Shown: one piece after another, positions 8,848-18,981 of the stretch
Layout: each line of letters starts with the position of its first letter
How positions within the stretch are numbered: position 1 is the stretch's first letter
Assembly (NCBI GenBank): GCA_013519935.1
Contig: JACDUA010000037.1
Location: 1-41,910 of the forward strand
Origin: Ectothiorhodospiraceae bacterium WFHF3C12
GTDB lineage: Bacteria > Pseudomonadota > Gammaproteobacteria > Nitrococcales > Nitrococcaceae
Direction of reading: 5' to 3'
Length of the DNA: 41,910 nt
The notes under the pieces: model-generated
What the model was told of the DNA's origin: nothing
Seen by the model: the letters and a program-made list of their open reading frames with translations, nothing else
Database searches by the model: none
Translations under genes and position numbers: made by a program

Positions 8848-9209
8848 TAGAAACACTCCAGACGGGGACGAACAGATGTCCGCCGAGAAAAGACTCCGTC
8901 CGTGGGCATCACAATCAGCGATATCAGTGACGGAAGCGGTCCGCCACAAACAAGACAAGCGGTCGGTCGAGCGATCTGGCCGTCAGACGGCAGCCCTCTG
9001 AGACAACGGCACTCACCGTCCTGCAGGGGGGCGTTCTTGCTCGCCGGTTGCGACAGTCTAGAGGTACCCAGGCGCAACTCGCAACACCGGCAGATCCCGT
9101 ATTCGGCGCTCCATATTCAGCTATTCGTGGACTCTGACCGTTTGCCTGGGCCGGTTTATTGAGGTTCAGGTTGGGACCAAGACAAAGACGTTTTTCGCGA
9201 GTTCCTCCA
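8848..9209. other. non-coding region upstream of bphO
   Basis: About 360 bp between bphO and the EAL-family pseudogene. It should contain the bphO-bphP promoter, but no convincing -35/-10 pair, operator or terminator was seen by eye, and no ORF here resembles a known protein. Confidence 0.4.
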
Positions 9210-10040
9210 ATGACGTACCGTATTGGTACAGCCAGCCGCAGGCTCGGCGATCCATTAAGCCGTATCGCCCTGGAACTGACCACGTTGAGCCCGGTTCAAC
9301 GGATGGCTGTTGCCGCGGCTATCGCCGGCAGCGGTGGCATGGTCGTCTACATCGTTGGCGTGGTCGGGGGTTGCCAAGCCCCTATGTGCACTATCTTTTC
9401 GGACCAATCCTCCTAGCCGGTATTTTCTTTGGGCCGGTCGGGGGTGCGTTGGCGGGCTTGAGCTTCGCCACGGCGGTCGAACTCATCAATGCGAACCACG
9501 GAGAGCACATAGTCTCTCCGGCCATCCTATCCGGCATGATCCGGGCCACCTGGTTCGTAGTGGTCGGACTATTCGCAGGACTTGCCAGCGAGCTTGTAGC
9601 TTTGCTCCGGCTTCACGTTCAGGAGGCCACCAAGCGGGATGTAGGGACGGCCCTGCCGAATCTGCACGCCGGGTTCAATCATCTCGAGGCACGACAAAGG
9701 CGGCATATCGAAGCATTCAACCTCCGCCTTCAGAACTTCGACGAACTCGCGGACGCCCCTGACGAGCGCCGAATGGCGTCGGCGCTGCCTCGGTTGGCGG
9801 AGGAACGCAAGGCCATGCTGGGCGATACAACCCATGTAAGCCGCATCAGGCCAAACGAGCTACTGGCGATACGTGAGGCCCAACGCGACAACTCATAGCG
9901 CCGGGGTGTCCACTGCACCGGGGGGAAGTCCAATCGACCTCGCCCGCGAGGCGGCTCGTCGGGACGTGATCGAATACATCGAGATGGAGTACAACAGCTG
10001 CCGTGGAGACTCCAGCTTGGCTGACCGCACACCACGGGAG
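9210..10040 (+). pseudogene. frameshifted paralogue of the membrane GGDEF/EAL proteins
   Basis: Starting at ATG 9210, the frame encodes an N-terminal membrane helix (RMAVAAAIAGSGGMVVYIVG). Near 9365-9375 the reading frame shifts and continues with YVHYLFGPILLAGIFFGPVG, matching the membrane segment of the proteins at 4387 and 17284. A degenerate GGDEF region follows (RIRPNELLAI aligned with GRSNRLAVLL), then a stop at 9896-9898. Similarity continues in a third frame (GGSPIDLAREAARRDVIEY). The EAL domain is absent. The N-terminal reading frame, multiple shifts and missing domain mark a dead third copy. Confidence 0.72.
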
Positions 10041-10524
10041 GTTGAGCTTGCGGCCAACCCTTGTATCGGAGTCTGCTGTGACTGGAGCAGAACAGAAAGG
10101 TCCACCTCTATCAACGCATTAGCTGAATACCTTCCAGGGCCTAGAACTGGTCGAGTCACAGTCCCGCGACAGGCTCTTGGGCGCTCGCCGTTGTCGTTCT
10201 TTATGGTTCATGGGTTCGCCGCCATCGGTTTCACCATTGCAGGGGATAGGGTCACCGGCAGCGACTTGATCATGCCCCTCAATGTGCAGGCCCGCGAAAC
10301 GGGAGCCGAAGTTACATTAGGACAACATTGACCTTTATCGTTGTCTGGTTCACACATCGCCCATGCTCAGCCTGGTTGATAGTCTCGTAACCCTCATTGC
10401 GAAACGTCGTCAGGTTCCGGCCCGCCAGACGTTAACCTGGAGGCATGAGGGGTTATTCAGCTCGTAGACACGGGAATCCGGTCGGCGGTGGCCTGGGTCA
10501 TTTTGAACAGCCCGGATCAGTAAC
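10041..10524. other. unassigned decayed sequence
   Basis: An open frame runs through to 10331, but its product was not recognised and it follows directly from pseudogene material. From 10332 to 10524 nothing resembling a gene was seen. This is best read as degraded DNA between two pseudogene fragments. Confidence 0.4.
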
Positions 10525-10752
10525 GGTCACGCCCAGGACGGCATCATCCCGGCCGACGGGACGACGGCGCGGCTGGCCAGGAATATTCGGCCGAACCGCG
10601 CCAACATGATGTTCTTCGCCACGGATTTCTTTCATTCGCAAACCCTGGCCGACTGCGGGCTGGTGAACGAGGTCGTGCCGGATGAAGAGTTCAGGGCGAC
10701 CAAGAGTAGGTTCGCCGAGAAAATTGCCCGGAGTAATCCTCTCGACCTTTAA
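10525..10752 (+). pseudogene. fragment of an enoyl-CoA hydratase/isomerase (crotonase) gene
   Basis: The frame ending at TAA 10750-10752 reads DGIIPADGTTARLARNI, later LADCGLVNEVVPDEEF, and KIARSNPL. These correspond to the crotonase pattern of G(L/I)-P-x-x-G near the active site, GLVxxVVP and IAxxxP. Only about 75 residues remain out of about 260, with no start codon or N-terminal half, so it is a gene remnant. It has no functional link to the signalling genes around it. Confidence 0.6.
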
Positions 10753-11018
10753 TCGGTTGCTTTGCGGCGCTTGAGAGACCATCGAAAAGGCAGTGAATAG
10801 GCGCGAAACATGGGAGAGACCTAGTTGACGCAACCCAAATGAGCGGATGCGAGGACCGGCCACCTGCGGGCTGTCGCAGGTTTTGCCAACTCAGTCACGT
10901 ATTGGGACATCGCAAAAAATGTTGCGCCGCAACGACTCGTATAGAGGTACCCAGAATGATAGGGTGTATCCGACTGGGGCAGACTCAACTTGATCCCAAA
11001 TAAGTATTTGTTTTGAAT

Positions 11019-11031
11019 CGGAATATTTCCG
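11019..11031. promoter_or_regulatory. CGGAA-TAT-TTCCG dyad upstream of the KaiC-like gene
   Basis: A perfect 5-bp inverted repeat in AT-rich sequence about 160 bp before the KaiC-like start. The 10753-11187 interval has no gene and presumably holds the promoter of the KaiC-like/GGDEF-EAL operon. No firm promoter boxes could be assigned, and the dyad is offered only as a possible regulator site. Confidence 0.3.
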
Positions 11032-11187
11032 ATGCATCTTGCGATGGACGGTCCCGAACCTAGCGGCCGCTCACGCCATCCGGGGCATTCCTCATGCCCT
11101 GAAAGTCCAAGAGCAGTCTCACTGCCTACCCTCTGTCCGAACACCAATTTTGGCATCGTCTGTCCGTACAACTGGGACGGTAAGTGA

Positions 11188-12633
11188 ATGGAAGAAAAAC
11201 CATCGAGAATAACGACGCGGGTACCTGGTCTTGAGGGTGTCCTTCACGGGGGCTTTCTGCCGGAGCGGTCGTACTTGATCTCTGGCGGACCGGGGACGGG
11301 AAAAACAACCCTCGGGCTGCATTTTCTCGCAGCGGGCAGCGACTCGCCGGCGCTCCTCATCAGCATGGGTGAAGCCGAGCGGAACATCCGTAGCGACGCC
11401 GCGGCCATAGGTCTCGATCTTGACCACGTCAAAGCGATAGACCTGTCGCCGGGCGCGCAAGCGTCCTCCGGCGCCGCCTACACGCTGCTTGAGCCTTGGG
11501 AAGCGGAGCCGACTGATATTCGTGCGCGGGTTGATGAGATCTTCCCCCACGGCCCTCCGGCGCGCGTCTTCATCGATGCACTGAGTCAGTACCGGCATCT
11601 GGTACCGGACGCCTTTCAGTTTCGCAAGCAGGTCATGTCCCTGCTCGAGTACCTGACCCGATCCGGGTCGACGGTGCTGTACACGGCGGAGCTCGGGTCA
11701 GCCGCCGATGAAGACCTGCAATACCTGGGTGACGGCATCCTGCGACTCGACTGGGCGCCGACGGGGCGAACCCTTTCGGTGGTCAAGTTCCGTGGCTCCG
11801 CCTTCGCCGAAGGCAGACATACCGTACGTCTAACGGGCCGCGGCATGCAGGTCTTCGAACGTCTCGTGCCCTCCGATCACACACAGGCGTTCCGGTCGGT
11901 GCCATTGCCGTCAGGCGTGCCGGAGCTCGACACCCTGACAGGCGGTGGGCTGGAGCGCGGCACCGTTACGGTTATTTCGGGACCCACGGGCGTGGGCAAG
12001 AGCACGCTTGGCGTGCAATTCATGCGCGAGGCGGCACGGCGCGACGAGCGCTCCGTGGTCTTCAGCTTCGAGGAAAAGCTGGCCACGCTACGCCACCGCT
12101 GCGAGCAGATTGGCATCCCCTTGACTGAACTGATTGCCAGCGACTCGCTCGCGGTCGAGGAAGTGGAAGCACTGCAGTACACGCCGGACGAGTTCGCATG
12201 GAAGGTGCGCGTCGAGGTCGAGGACCGCGGCGCGCGCATGGTCATGCTGGACAGCCTCGCGGGGTTCCGGCAGTCGATTCAGGGGGACGATGTGGCGCGG
12301 CACGTCCATGCCCTCTGTCGCTATCTGTCCAACATGGGCGTAACGGTTCTGCTGATCAACGAAGTCGGAACGATCGCGGGCGGCGAGCTGCGCGTATCGG
12401 ACTACGGAATCAGTTACCTCGCGGATGCCGTACTGCTTCTTCGCTATCTGGAGCTCGATGGGGAGCTGAGAAAAACCATCGGCGTGCTGAAGAAGCGTAC
12501 GGGGGACTTCGAGAAGACCCTGCGCGAATTTGAGATCACCTCAACTGGTTTACGGGTCGGCGAACCCCTTCATGGTCTGCGGGGCGTCCTGCGCGGTGTG
12601 CCCGAGATGGCCGGTGAGAGTGATGGACGGTAA
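11188..12633 (+). CDS. KaiC-like double RecA-domain ATPase
   Basis: This 481-residue protein has two RecA-type domains in tandem. Domain 1 has Walker A GGPGTGKTT (residues 33-41); domain 2 has GPTGVGKS (265-272), the paired glutamates E295-E296 and Walker B around D355. The end of domain 2 aligns with the KaiC autophosphorylation segment. From recalled KaiC sequence, the Ser431 position is Ser409 here, but Thr432 is Tyr410. In domain 1 only one glutamate (E62) is left at the EE position. It is thus a KaiC-family ATPase, possibly a signalling switch and not a true clock. kaiA and kaiB are not seen in the window. Its 3' end overlaps the next gene by 11 nt, so its partner is probably that c-di-GMP protein. 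Confidence 0.87.
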   Translation: MEEKPSRITTRVPGLEGVLHGGFLPERSYLISGGPGTGKTTLGLHFLAAGSDSPALLISMGEAERNIRSDAAAIGLDLDHVKAIDLSPGAQASSGAAYTLLEPWEAEPTDIRARVDEIFPHGPPARVFIDALSQYRHLVPDAFQFRKQVMSLLEYLTRSGSTVLYTAELGSAADEDLQYLGDGILRLDWAPTGRTLSVVKFRGSAFAEGRHTVRLTGRGMQVFERLVPSDHTQAFRSVPLPSGVPELDTLTGGGLERGTVTVISGPTGVGKSTLGVQFMREAARRDERSVVFSFEEKLATLRHRCEQIGIPLTELIASDSLAVEEVEALQYTPDEFAWKVRVEVEDRGARMVMLDSLAGFRQSIQGDDVARHVHALCRYLSNMGVTVLLINEVGTIAGGELRVSDYGISYLADAVLLLRYLELDGELRKTIGVLKKRTGDFEKTLREFEITSTGLRVGEPLHGLRGVLRGVPEMAGESDGR

Positions 12634-14998
12634 AACGATGAGTCCAGCCAGAAACGACATGGATGGGCCATGGCGGGTCGAGAACGCCCTGATCAATGAT
12701 GCCAATCAGAGCCTCCTGTTCGATGCGCTCGCATCGAAGGAGATCACTGTGGATACCTTCGGCCCCGAGACTGACGACGGGGCGCAGGCCGATCTTCTGA
12801 TTGTCGATCAGCAGTCACTGGCCCGGCTTCGCGGCCGCATCGAGCAGCTGCGCAATGAGACCCTGCCCGTGGTACTGCCGGTGTTGTTGCTCGGCCTTAG
12901 GGACCAGCTCAGTACCCGTGAAACCGCGCGGGTGCTCGGAACGACGGCAGAGGACATCGTCCGCCTACCGACTTCGGCGCCGGAATTGCGGGCACGCGTG
13001 GAAAATCTGCTCCGGCTTCGAGAGCTCTCCAAACGCCAATTCCAGACCCACAGACACACGAGCCAGGCGCTGGCCGGGGTGAGCCGCGCGCTTCGGACTC
13101 TGAACGCCTGCAACGAGGTCATGCTTCGGCAGACGAGCGAGGAAGGATTGCTGTCCTCGGTGTGCCGCGTCATCACGGAGTCGGAAGGTTACGCCCTGGC
13201 ATGGGTTGGATTTGCCAATGAGCTGGAGCCGACCGATGCCGTTATCGACAAGCGCGCCGTCGCTGGACCCGCAGCGGGTTTCGCCACCTCGGTCCACGTT
13301 CGTTGGGACGAGACCAGCCACGGGACCGGCCCGTCCGGTCGAGCGGTCGCGACCGGGCAAACGCAGATCGTGACGGATTTGATGGAAGATCCACGAGCCG
13401 CTCCGTGGCACGAGGAGTTAAAGGCGTGGGGACTCGCGGCGGTAATCTCATTGCCCCTGCGGCCAACCAACGGAGCGCCGGGTGTGCTGTCGGTCTATTC
13501 CTCGCAGTCGGGCGATTTCGCGGCTGACGAGCGTCAGCTGCTGGAACGCCTCGCGCAGAATCTCAACTATGGAATCGACAGCCTGCGACTGCGTAATGAG
13601 CGCGAACGTCAGCAAAGGGAGATAAGAGAGCTCGCATTCAGTGACTCCCTGACCCAGCTACCGAACCGACGCTACTTGCTCAGGCACCTCGATAGCGTGG
13701 TTGCCGCCGAGAGCGAAACGCATGCGGCCGGGGTGCTCTTTATCGACCTCGACGACTTCAAGCTGGTCAATGACGCCCTGGGTCATGCCGCGGGGGACCG
13801 GCTGCTTCGATGGACTGCGCAGAGGATACAGAGTGCGGTCCGTGCCGGAGACCTGGTCGCCCGACAGGGCGGAGACGAGTTCATTGTCGTCATGGTCGAC
13901 AATCCACGCGATGGCGGTGGACGTGAGGCTAACTCGGTCGAGCGACTCGAGTCGGCAGCGCAGGCACTGGCCGAGCGGATCGCGGACGCACTGCGCCGAC
14001 CGTACGAGATCGAGGGCTACCGACACCACCTCGGCGCGAGCATTGGCGTCAGCCTCTTGCCGCATTACGGGGACAACGCCGAGCAGGTTATCGACCAGGC
14101 GGACATGGCCATGTACGAGGCCAAGAAGGTTTCCAGATGTGTTGCCTTCTACGAGTCCGGCATGGCGGCGCGTCGCACACGACGCCTCTCCCTCGAGGCC
14201 CGCATGCACCGGGCGCTGGAGGCGGAGGAGTTCCAGCTGCACTATCAGCCGATATGGCGGACCGAGGATAGCCGGATTGTTGGTGTCGAGGCGCTCATTC
14301 GGTGGCAGGACGAAGACGGAATGAGTGTATCCCCCGGCGAATTCATACCCGTCGCGGAGGAGATAGGGCTGATTGGACCCATCAGTGACTGGGTGATGAG
14401 CACCGCGGCCCGTCAGCTTGCAGCCTGGCGCCAACAGGGGGTCGAGCTGACCATGGCCGTCAACCTCTCCGCGACCCAGATGCGGGGTGAGCAATCCGCG
14501 GCGCACATCCGCGACATGGCGACCGGATCGGGCACCGAGCCGGACTGGTGGTCTCTCGAACTGACCGAGGAGATGATCATGCACGAGCCGGTCGCGGTCG
14601 CGAAGGCAATGCGGGATCTCGCCGATAGCGGCTTTCGGCTTGCCTTGGACGACTTCGGCAGCGGGTACTCGTCGTTGGCCCGCCTGCAGTCGTTGCCCCT
14701 GGATACGCTCAAGATCGACAAGCAGTTCGTATCTCAACTGTCCAGCGGGGGACGGGGCGATCCGATCGTCAAGGCGATCGTCGACATAACCGAACACCTG
14801 TCGATGACCGCGCTCGCCGAAGGTATCGAGACCGACGAGCAAAGGGCCCAGTTGGCGTCACTCGGCTGCACGCTCGGGCAGGGATTTCTGCTGAGTGCGG
14901 CCATTCCCGGTGACCGGATCCCGGAGCTGCTCATGGGGGGCATCGGGAAGTTGCCAGGCGGGGTAACGAAATCTGTTGATGCATTCCGTAGCGCGTGA
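12623..14998 (+). CDS. receiver-like/GAF/GGDEF/EAL dual c-di-GMP protein
   Basis: This 791-residue protein starts with a receiver-like segment (about residues 15-125), then a GAF domain (about 150-315), a GGDEF domain with RQGGDEF and I-site RAGD, and a complete EAL domain (GVEALIRW, NLSATQ, ELTEEM, LDDFGSGYSSL, KIDKQF, AEGIET, GQGFLLS). Both catalytic centres look intact, so it could make or break c-di-GMP depending on signals. The receiver-like part shows no clear phosphoacceptor pattern. The ATG at 12623 (GGTGAG upstream) overlaps the KaiC-like gene; ATG 12638 is the alternative. Coupling to the KaiC-like ATPase suggests that protein controls it. Confidence 0.88.
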   Translation: MDGKTMSPARNDMDGPWRVENALINDANQSLLFDALASKEITVDTFGPETDDGAQADLLIVDQQSLARLRGRIEQLRNETLPVVLPVLLLGLRDQLSTRETARVLGTTAEDIVRLPTSAPELRARVENLLRLRELSKRQFQTHRHTSQALAGVSRALRTLNACNEVMLRQTSEEGLLSSVCRVITESEGYALAWVGFANELEPTDAVIDKRAVAGPAAGFATSVHVRWDETSHGTGPSGRAVATGQTQIVTDLMEDPRAAPWHEELKAWGLAAVISLPLRPTNGAPGVLSVYSSQSGDFAADERQLLERLAQNLNYGIDSLRLRNERERQQREIRELAFSDSLTQLPNRRYLLRHLDSVVAAESETHAAGVLFIDLDDFKLVNDALGHAAGDRLLRWTAQRIQSAVRAGDLVARQGGDEFIVVMVDNPRDGGGREANSVERLESAAQALAERIADALRRPYEIEGYRHHLGASIGVSLLPHYGDNAEQVIDQADMAMYEAKKVSRCVAFYESGMAARRTRRLSLEARMHRALEAEEFQLHYQPIWRTEDSRIVGVEALIRWQDEDGMSVSPGEFIPVAEEIGLIGPISDWVMSTAARQLAAWRQQGVELTMAVNLSATQMRGEQSAAHIRDMATGSGTEPDWWSLELTEEMIMHEPVAVAKAMRDLADSGFRLALDDFGSGYSSLARLQSLPLDTLKIDKQFVSQLSSGGRGDPIVKAIVDITEHLSMTALAEGIETDEQRAQLASLGCTLGQGFLLSAAIPGDRIPELLMGGIGKLPGGVTKSVDAFRSA

Positions 14999-15264
14999 TC
15001 GTTCGATGCCAAATGACACCCGCTCTGTACACATTTTGTGACAGAACGCGCCGTTCCCGGAATTCACGGCTGCATGACCGCTTATCTGCGTTGCGGCTGG
15101 GTCGGGACCGTAAAGTTTAGCCCGCGCCTGCCGCTGGTGAACTGTGTCTGTCCAAGAATCGTACAGGCAACTTTGTCTGAACTGGCTTGAATGAGCGGGC
15201 ACGATGGCACACCCCGCCACGGGATGTGCCAGAAGCCTATTTCAGCAACATGGGGGTGATGAGC

Positions 15265-16935
15265 ATGCTTGGATTCTTTCGTACCGTGGAGCGAAAACTG
15301 CTCGGCGCGGCGGCACTGGGAGGGCTGTTGCTGATCGCTGCCTCCCTTTTCGCGATCACGCAGACATGGAGCGCAGTGACGCAATTCGCGTCGCTGGAGA
15401 AGGAAGTCACTCGAGAACTTCGTAACGCGTCGGACCTGCAGCGTCGCTTTGCCGCTGAGACTATCGCGTGGAAGAACTATCTGATTCGCGGCGCCGATCC
15501 GGCGTTGCGCTCTGAGTACTGGTCGCGCTTTGAAGCCGCCGAGGAGGGGGTGGCGAAGAACATCATGGAGCTTCGCGGGCAGTTCTCCGATCCCGAGGTG
15601 CTCGAGCGCCTGAACGTCTTCGAGAAGGAACACGCGGCGGCCGTGGAGCGCCTCAACGAGGCAAGGGAAGAGCTTCTGAGCAATGACTTCAGAGCCAACG
15701 AGGTGGATAGCCGCCTCGAAGGACTCACCCGGCCGGTCAGGGAGAGCCTGTCGGAGCTGGTGGTCTCCGTCCAGCGACGCGCTGACCACAAGGCGGAGGC
15801 AACGACGGCGCATGCCTCCTCTTCGCTTACAGCCGGTCTGATCGCCATGGCTATCGGTCTTCTGGCAGGCGCCGCGGCATTGATGACGCTCATTCGCCGG
15901 ACGGTGACCCGGCCGCTCGGGCACCTGGTGTCCGATCTGGAGCGACTGGGCACCGGGGACTTTTCGGTTGCCGTCGCTCAGGGGGCGAATGACGAGGTCG
16001 GCACGCTCGCAAGGACCATCGAAGGCCTCCGAACGGAGCTGGGTGGAATGCTTGGACGGCTGCGGAGCCACTCCGAGCAGGTTGCCGCGGCCGCCGAAGA
16101 GCTCTCGAACGTCTCCGCAGAGACCCGCAGCGGCATCGAGCGTCAGCAGGGTGAGACCGAGCAGGCCGCCACGGCGATGAACGAGATGGTTGCCACCGTT
16201 CAGGAAGTGACGCGGCACGCGGCTCAGTCCGCTGAGATGGCCCGTCAGGTGGACGCGGATTCCGAGGACGGTCGACAGAAGATGCGGGCGAACGCGGAGC
16301 GAGCCGACGAAGTCAAGGCGGCCATGCAGGAGGCTTCAACCGTGATCTCGGCGCTCGATCAGCATGCCGCTGACATCGGCGAGGTCATCGAGGTGATCAG
16401 CAGCATCGCTGCGCAGACCAATCTCCTCGCGCTCAACGCGGCGATTGAGGCCGCCCGGGCCGGCGAGGCGGGTAGTGGCTTCTCAGTGGTCGCAGAGGAG
16501 GTTCGCTCTCTTGCGGAGAAGACCCGTGAGTCGACGGACCGAATCGGATCGATCGTGGATCAGGTGCAATCGGGCAGCCGAACGGCGGTCAATTCCATTG
16601 ACAGCACCTACTCGAAGACCGAGCAGGCCCAGCAGGGTGCTCAGGAGGCACAGCGTGCGCTGGAGGCGATTGCTGGTGGCGTCACCGAGATCAAGGACCT
16701 CACCGCTCAGATCGCCACGGCAACCGAAGAGCAGAGCTCTGTCTCCGAGGAAATCAATCGCAATATTACGGGTGTCAATGAGATTGCGGCCAGCAGCGCT
16801 GCGTCGATCTCGCAGGTGACGACGTCCAGCGACGAGTTGGCGAAGATCGCCAGCGATCTCCAGGCGATCTCGGCACGCTTCGTGCTGAATGCCGATGCGG
16901 ATTCGGGGTCTGAGCCTGGCGCCGCAGCGGCCTAG
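15265..16935 (+). CDS. methyl-accepting chemotaxis protein
   Basis: A chemoreceptor of about 556 residues: N-terminal transmembrane helix ([20 protein letters not shown]), a helical periplasmic sensor of about 140 residues, second transmembrane helix ([20 protein letters not shown]), HAMP, and a long coiled-coil signalling domain with the conserved tip [20 protein letters not shown] followed by [16 protein letters not shown]. The start at 15265 is chosen for GGGGGTG six nt upstream; 15259 is an alternative. No CheB/CheR-binding pentapeptide is seen at the C-terminus (GAAAA). The ligand is unknown. It follows the GGDEF/EAL gene by 266 bp, with its own likely promoter in between. Confidence 0.92.
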   Translation: MLGFFRTVERKLLGAAALGGLLLIAASLFAITQTWSAVTQFASLEKEVTRELRNASDLQRRFAAETIAWKNYLIRGADPALRSEYWSRFEAAEEGVAKNIMELRGQFSDPEVLERLNVFEKEHAAAVERLNEAREELLSNDFRANEVDSRLEGLTRPVRESLSELVVSVQRRADHKAEATTAHASSSLTAGLIAMAIGLLAGAAALMTLIRRTVTRPLGHLVSDLERLGTGDFSVAVAQGANDEVGTLARTIEGLRTELGGMLGRLRSHSEQVAAAAEELSNVSAETRSGIERQQGETEQAATAMNEMVATVQEVTRHAAQSAEMARQVDADSEDGRQKMRANAERADEVKAAMQEASTVISALDQHAADIGEVIEVISSIAAQTNLLALNAAIEAARAGEAGSGFSVVAEEVRSLAEKTRESTDRIGSIVDQVQSGSRTAVNSIDSTYSKTEQAQQGAQEAQRALEAIAGGVTEIKDLTAQIATATEEQSSVSEEINRNITGVNEIAASSAASISQVTTSSDELAKIASDLQAISARFVLNADADSGSEPGAAAA

Positions 16936-16948
16936 CTATCGCAGCGAG

Positions 16949-17068
16949 CGGACAGGGATGTCCTCTGGCTACGCCGACCGGGGTAACCTTGCACCGCATT
17001 TTGCGGCAATCCATAGCTGGCCCTCGCTGCTGATTGATCAGCTAGATTGGTACACCTTTCCCCGGCAA
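16949..17068 (+). repeat. dispersed repeat, copy 2 (about 120 bp, MITE-like)
   Basis: Second copy of the repeat at 4171-4290, same orientation, starting 14 bp after the chemoreceptor stop codon. It contains CCGCATTTTGCGG, a perfect dyad that is partly lost in copy 1, and the GGACA/TGTCC dyad at its left end. Transcribed from the chemoreceptor gene it could fold and act in 3'-end processing. That, and mobility, are inferences. Confidence 0.75.
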
Positions 17069-17283
17069 TATCCTCCGGCCTGTCTCAAGAGAAATGTGCC
17101 CACTTTCCCAATGTGGGCAAGCACATCGAAAACGTGAGTACTTGGTCACACTAATAGCTTGCAACAACAGTACCTTGGAACCAATGTAAAACTCGGGGTT
17201 TGGTATGGACTGTCATTCATTGTCCCGCACTTCAGGAAAAGCGGCTTTCGGAGCAGCAACCCGCATCGCCTCTTGGGGTGGAT

Positions 17284-18981
17284 ATGCAGCTAGGGCAGAG
17301 TGAACGTCGGCTTTTCGAGGAATTTTTCAGCGGACCTCGTGTCCGGTGGCTGACGGTTGGTTGTGTCGTTGTCCTCCTCGGGGCGGTCTGGATGCTCGTG
17401 TACCTAACCGGCGGTACCGCTCATTCCTATCTCCATCTCATTTACATACCCATTGTGCTCGCCGGGGTGAGCTTCGGCCTGGAGGGCGGCATCATCGCGG
17501 CGCTGTTCGCGGGTCTGGTAGTGCTGGGCCCGCTGATGCCGCTCCACGTGGCAACCGGCGAGCCCCAGCCTGCGACCAGCTGGGTGTTCAGGGTCGTGTT
17601 GATGACGCTAGTCGGCGGATTCACGGGTCTACTGGTCGGGCGTCTGCGCAAGCGCCTGAGGCGCATGCGGTGGAATCTCTACCATCATCCGGTTACCCAG
17701 CTGCCTACGCGCCTTTCTTTGGAGAAGCGCTTAAGCAGAGGGCTGCACCACGACGCCGGCCAGAGGAAGCAGGCCCTGGTGATGATCGCCGTCAACAACA
17801 TCGAGACAGTCTCGAACATCCTTGGCTCGCAGAAGGCCGATTCGCTGCCCGCGGCGGTGGCGCTGGCCATCACGGGCCGAACGGGCCGGAGCGGCAGCGT
17901 ATACCAATTGCACACCAACAAACTTGCGGTCCTGATATCGGAGAACCGCCAGCCGATCCACGTGACGGTGCGTCGAATCATGGGCCTGCTGTCCGAACCG
18001 GTCGACGTCGAAGGGGTCCCCGTTTTCGTCGACACGGCGTTCGGGTCGGTTTCCGTCGCCTTGGGGGAGAGTTCGCCCGAAGAGTTGATCCGCAAGGCGA
18101 ACATCGCACTTGAGAAGGCCCGCGCCCAGGGCCGCCGGCACGTCCAGTATTCCCGCACCAGCGACGATACCGACTCGGACAAGCTGCACCTGCTCTCTGA
18201 GTTCCCCAGAGCGGTTCGCGAGAACGAACTGCGGTTGTACTTCCAGCCCAAGGTCGACCTCCAGTCCGGGCAGATAGCCGGGGCGGAGGCCCTGGTTCGT
18301 TGGCAGCACCCACGCCGGGGATTCCTCTCGCCAGGCGCTTTCGTGCCGTGGGTCGAGGAAACCGCCCTCATGCAGAGCCTGACCAATTGGGTGGTTGACG
18401 AAGCGCTACGACATGCCGGGCAATGGCATGAGGCCGGCCATCCGATCGGCGTAGCCATCAATATCTCGGCACGGGATCTCTCCGAGGAAGGCCTCGTAGA
18501 GCATCTCCAGCAACGTGTTGCCGAATCGAACCTCGATCCCGCAGCGGTTGAGCTTGAGATTACGGAATCCGCCGTAACGAAAGACCCCAAGGCAGCCCTG
18601 CGAACATTGGCGAAACTCAAGTCCCTGGGCGTCATGATCTCACTGGATGACTTCGGTGACGGCTACACGTCGCTCAGTCAGCTAAGTAGCCTGCCCCTTG
18701 ACCGCCTCAAGATCGACCAGTCCATCATCCGTGGCGCTCACGAAGAATCGAGAAAGCGCAAGATCGTAGCCGCCATCTTGAGTCTGGCCCACGAACTGGA
18801 TCTGCCCTGTGTTGCCGAGGGTATAGAGGACCAGGCCACCGAGGACATGCTCAAAGCACTCGGCTGCCGATATGGCCAGGGCTTCTACTACAGCAAACCC
18901 ATAACGCCCGCACAGCTTCTCTCCCAGCGCACCGACTGGGCCATTCATCGAGAGGCGGAGACTAGAGCGCATACCCGGTAA
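17284..18981 (+). CDS. membrane EAL-domain c-di-GMP phosphodiesterase with degenerate GGDEF
   Basis: Paralogue of the gene at 4387-6078, about 565 residues. It has membrane helices (WLTVGCVVVLLGAVWMLVYL, YLHLIYIPIVLAGVSFG, VLGPLMPLHVATGEPQP), a GGDEF fold with a lost active site (HTNKLAVLIS) and a full EAL domain (GAEALVRW, NISARD, EITES, LDDFGDGYTSL, KIDQSI, AEGIE, GQGFYYSKP). It is expected to be a phosphodiesterase. ATG 17284 with GGGGTG upstream is preferred; ATG 17200 would add 28 residues without visible similarity. It is separated from the chemoreceptor by repeat copy 2 and lies on the same strand. Confidence 0.88.
   Translation: MQLGQSERRLFEEFFSGPRVRWLTVGCVVVLLGAVWMLVYLTGGTAHSYLHLIYIPIVLAGVSFGLEGGIIAALFAGLVVLGPLMPLHVATGEPQPATSWVFRVVLMTLVGGFTGLLVGRLRKRLRRMRWNLYHHPVTQLPTRLSLEKRLSRGLHHDAGQRKQALVMIAVNNIETVSNILGSQKADSLPAAVALAITGRTGRSGSVYQLHTNKLAVLISENRQPIHVTVRRIMGLLSEPVDVEGVPVFVDTAFGSVSVALGESSPEELIRKANIALEKARAQGRRHVQYSRTSDDTDSDKLHLLSEFPRAVRENELRLYFQPKVDLQSGQIAGAEALVRWQHPRRGFLSPGAFVPWVEETALMQSLTNWVVDEALRHAGQWHEAGHPIGVAINISARDLSEEGLVEHLQQRVAESNLDPAAVELEITESAVTKDPKAALRTLAKLKSLGVMISLDDFGDGYTSLSQLSSLPLDRLKIDQSIIRGAHEESRKRKIVAAILSLAHELDLPCVAEGIEDQATEDMLKALGCRYGQGFYYSKPITPAQLLSQRTDWAIHREAETRAHTR

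Noticed and set aside
13658-14842. Long antisense ORF (394 codons) opposite the GGDEF/EAL gene
   Set aside because: GC-rich coding DNA gives long shadow frames; the sense strand has full domain motifs, and the antisense product has no recognisable domain.
15082-16218. Minus-strand ORF opposite the chemoreceptor
   Set aside because: Antisense shadow of the chemoreceptor coding sequence.
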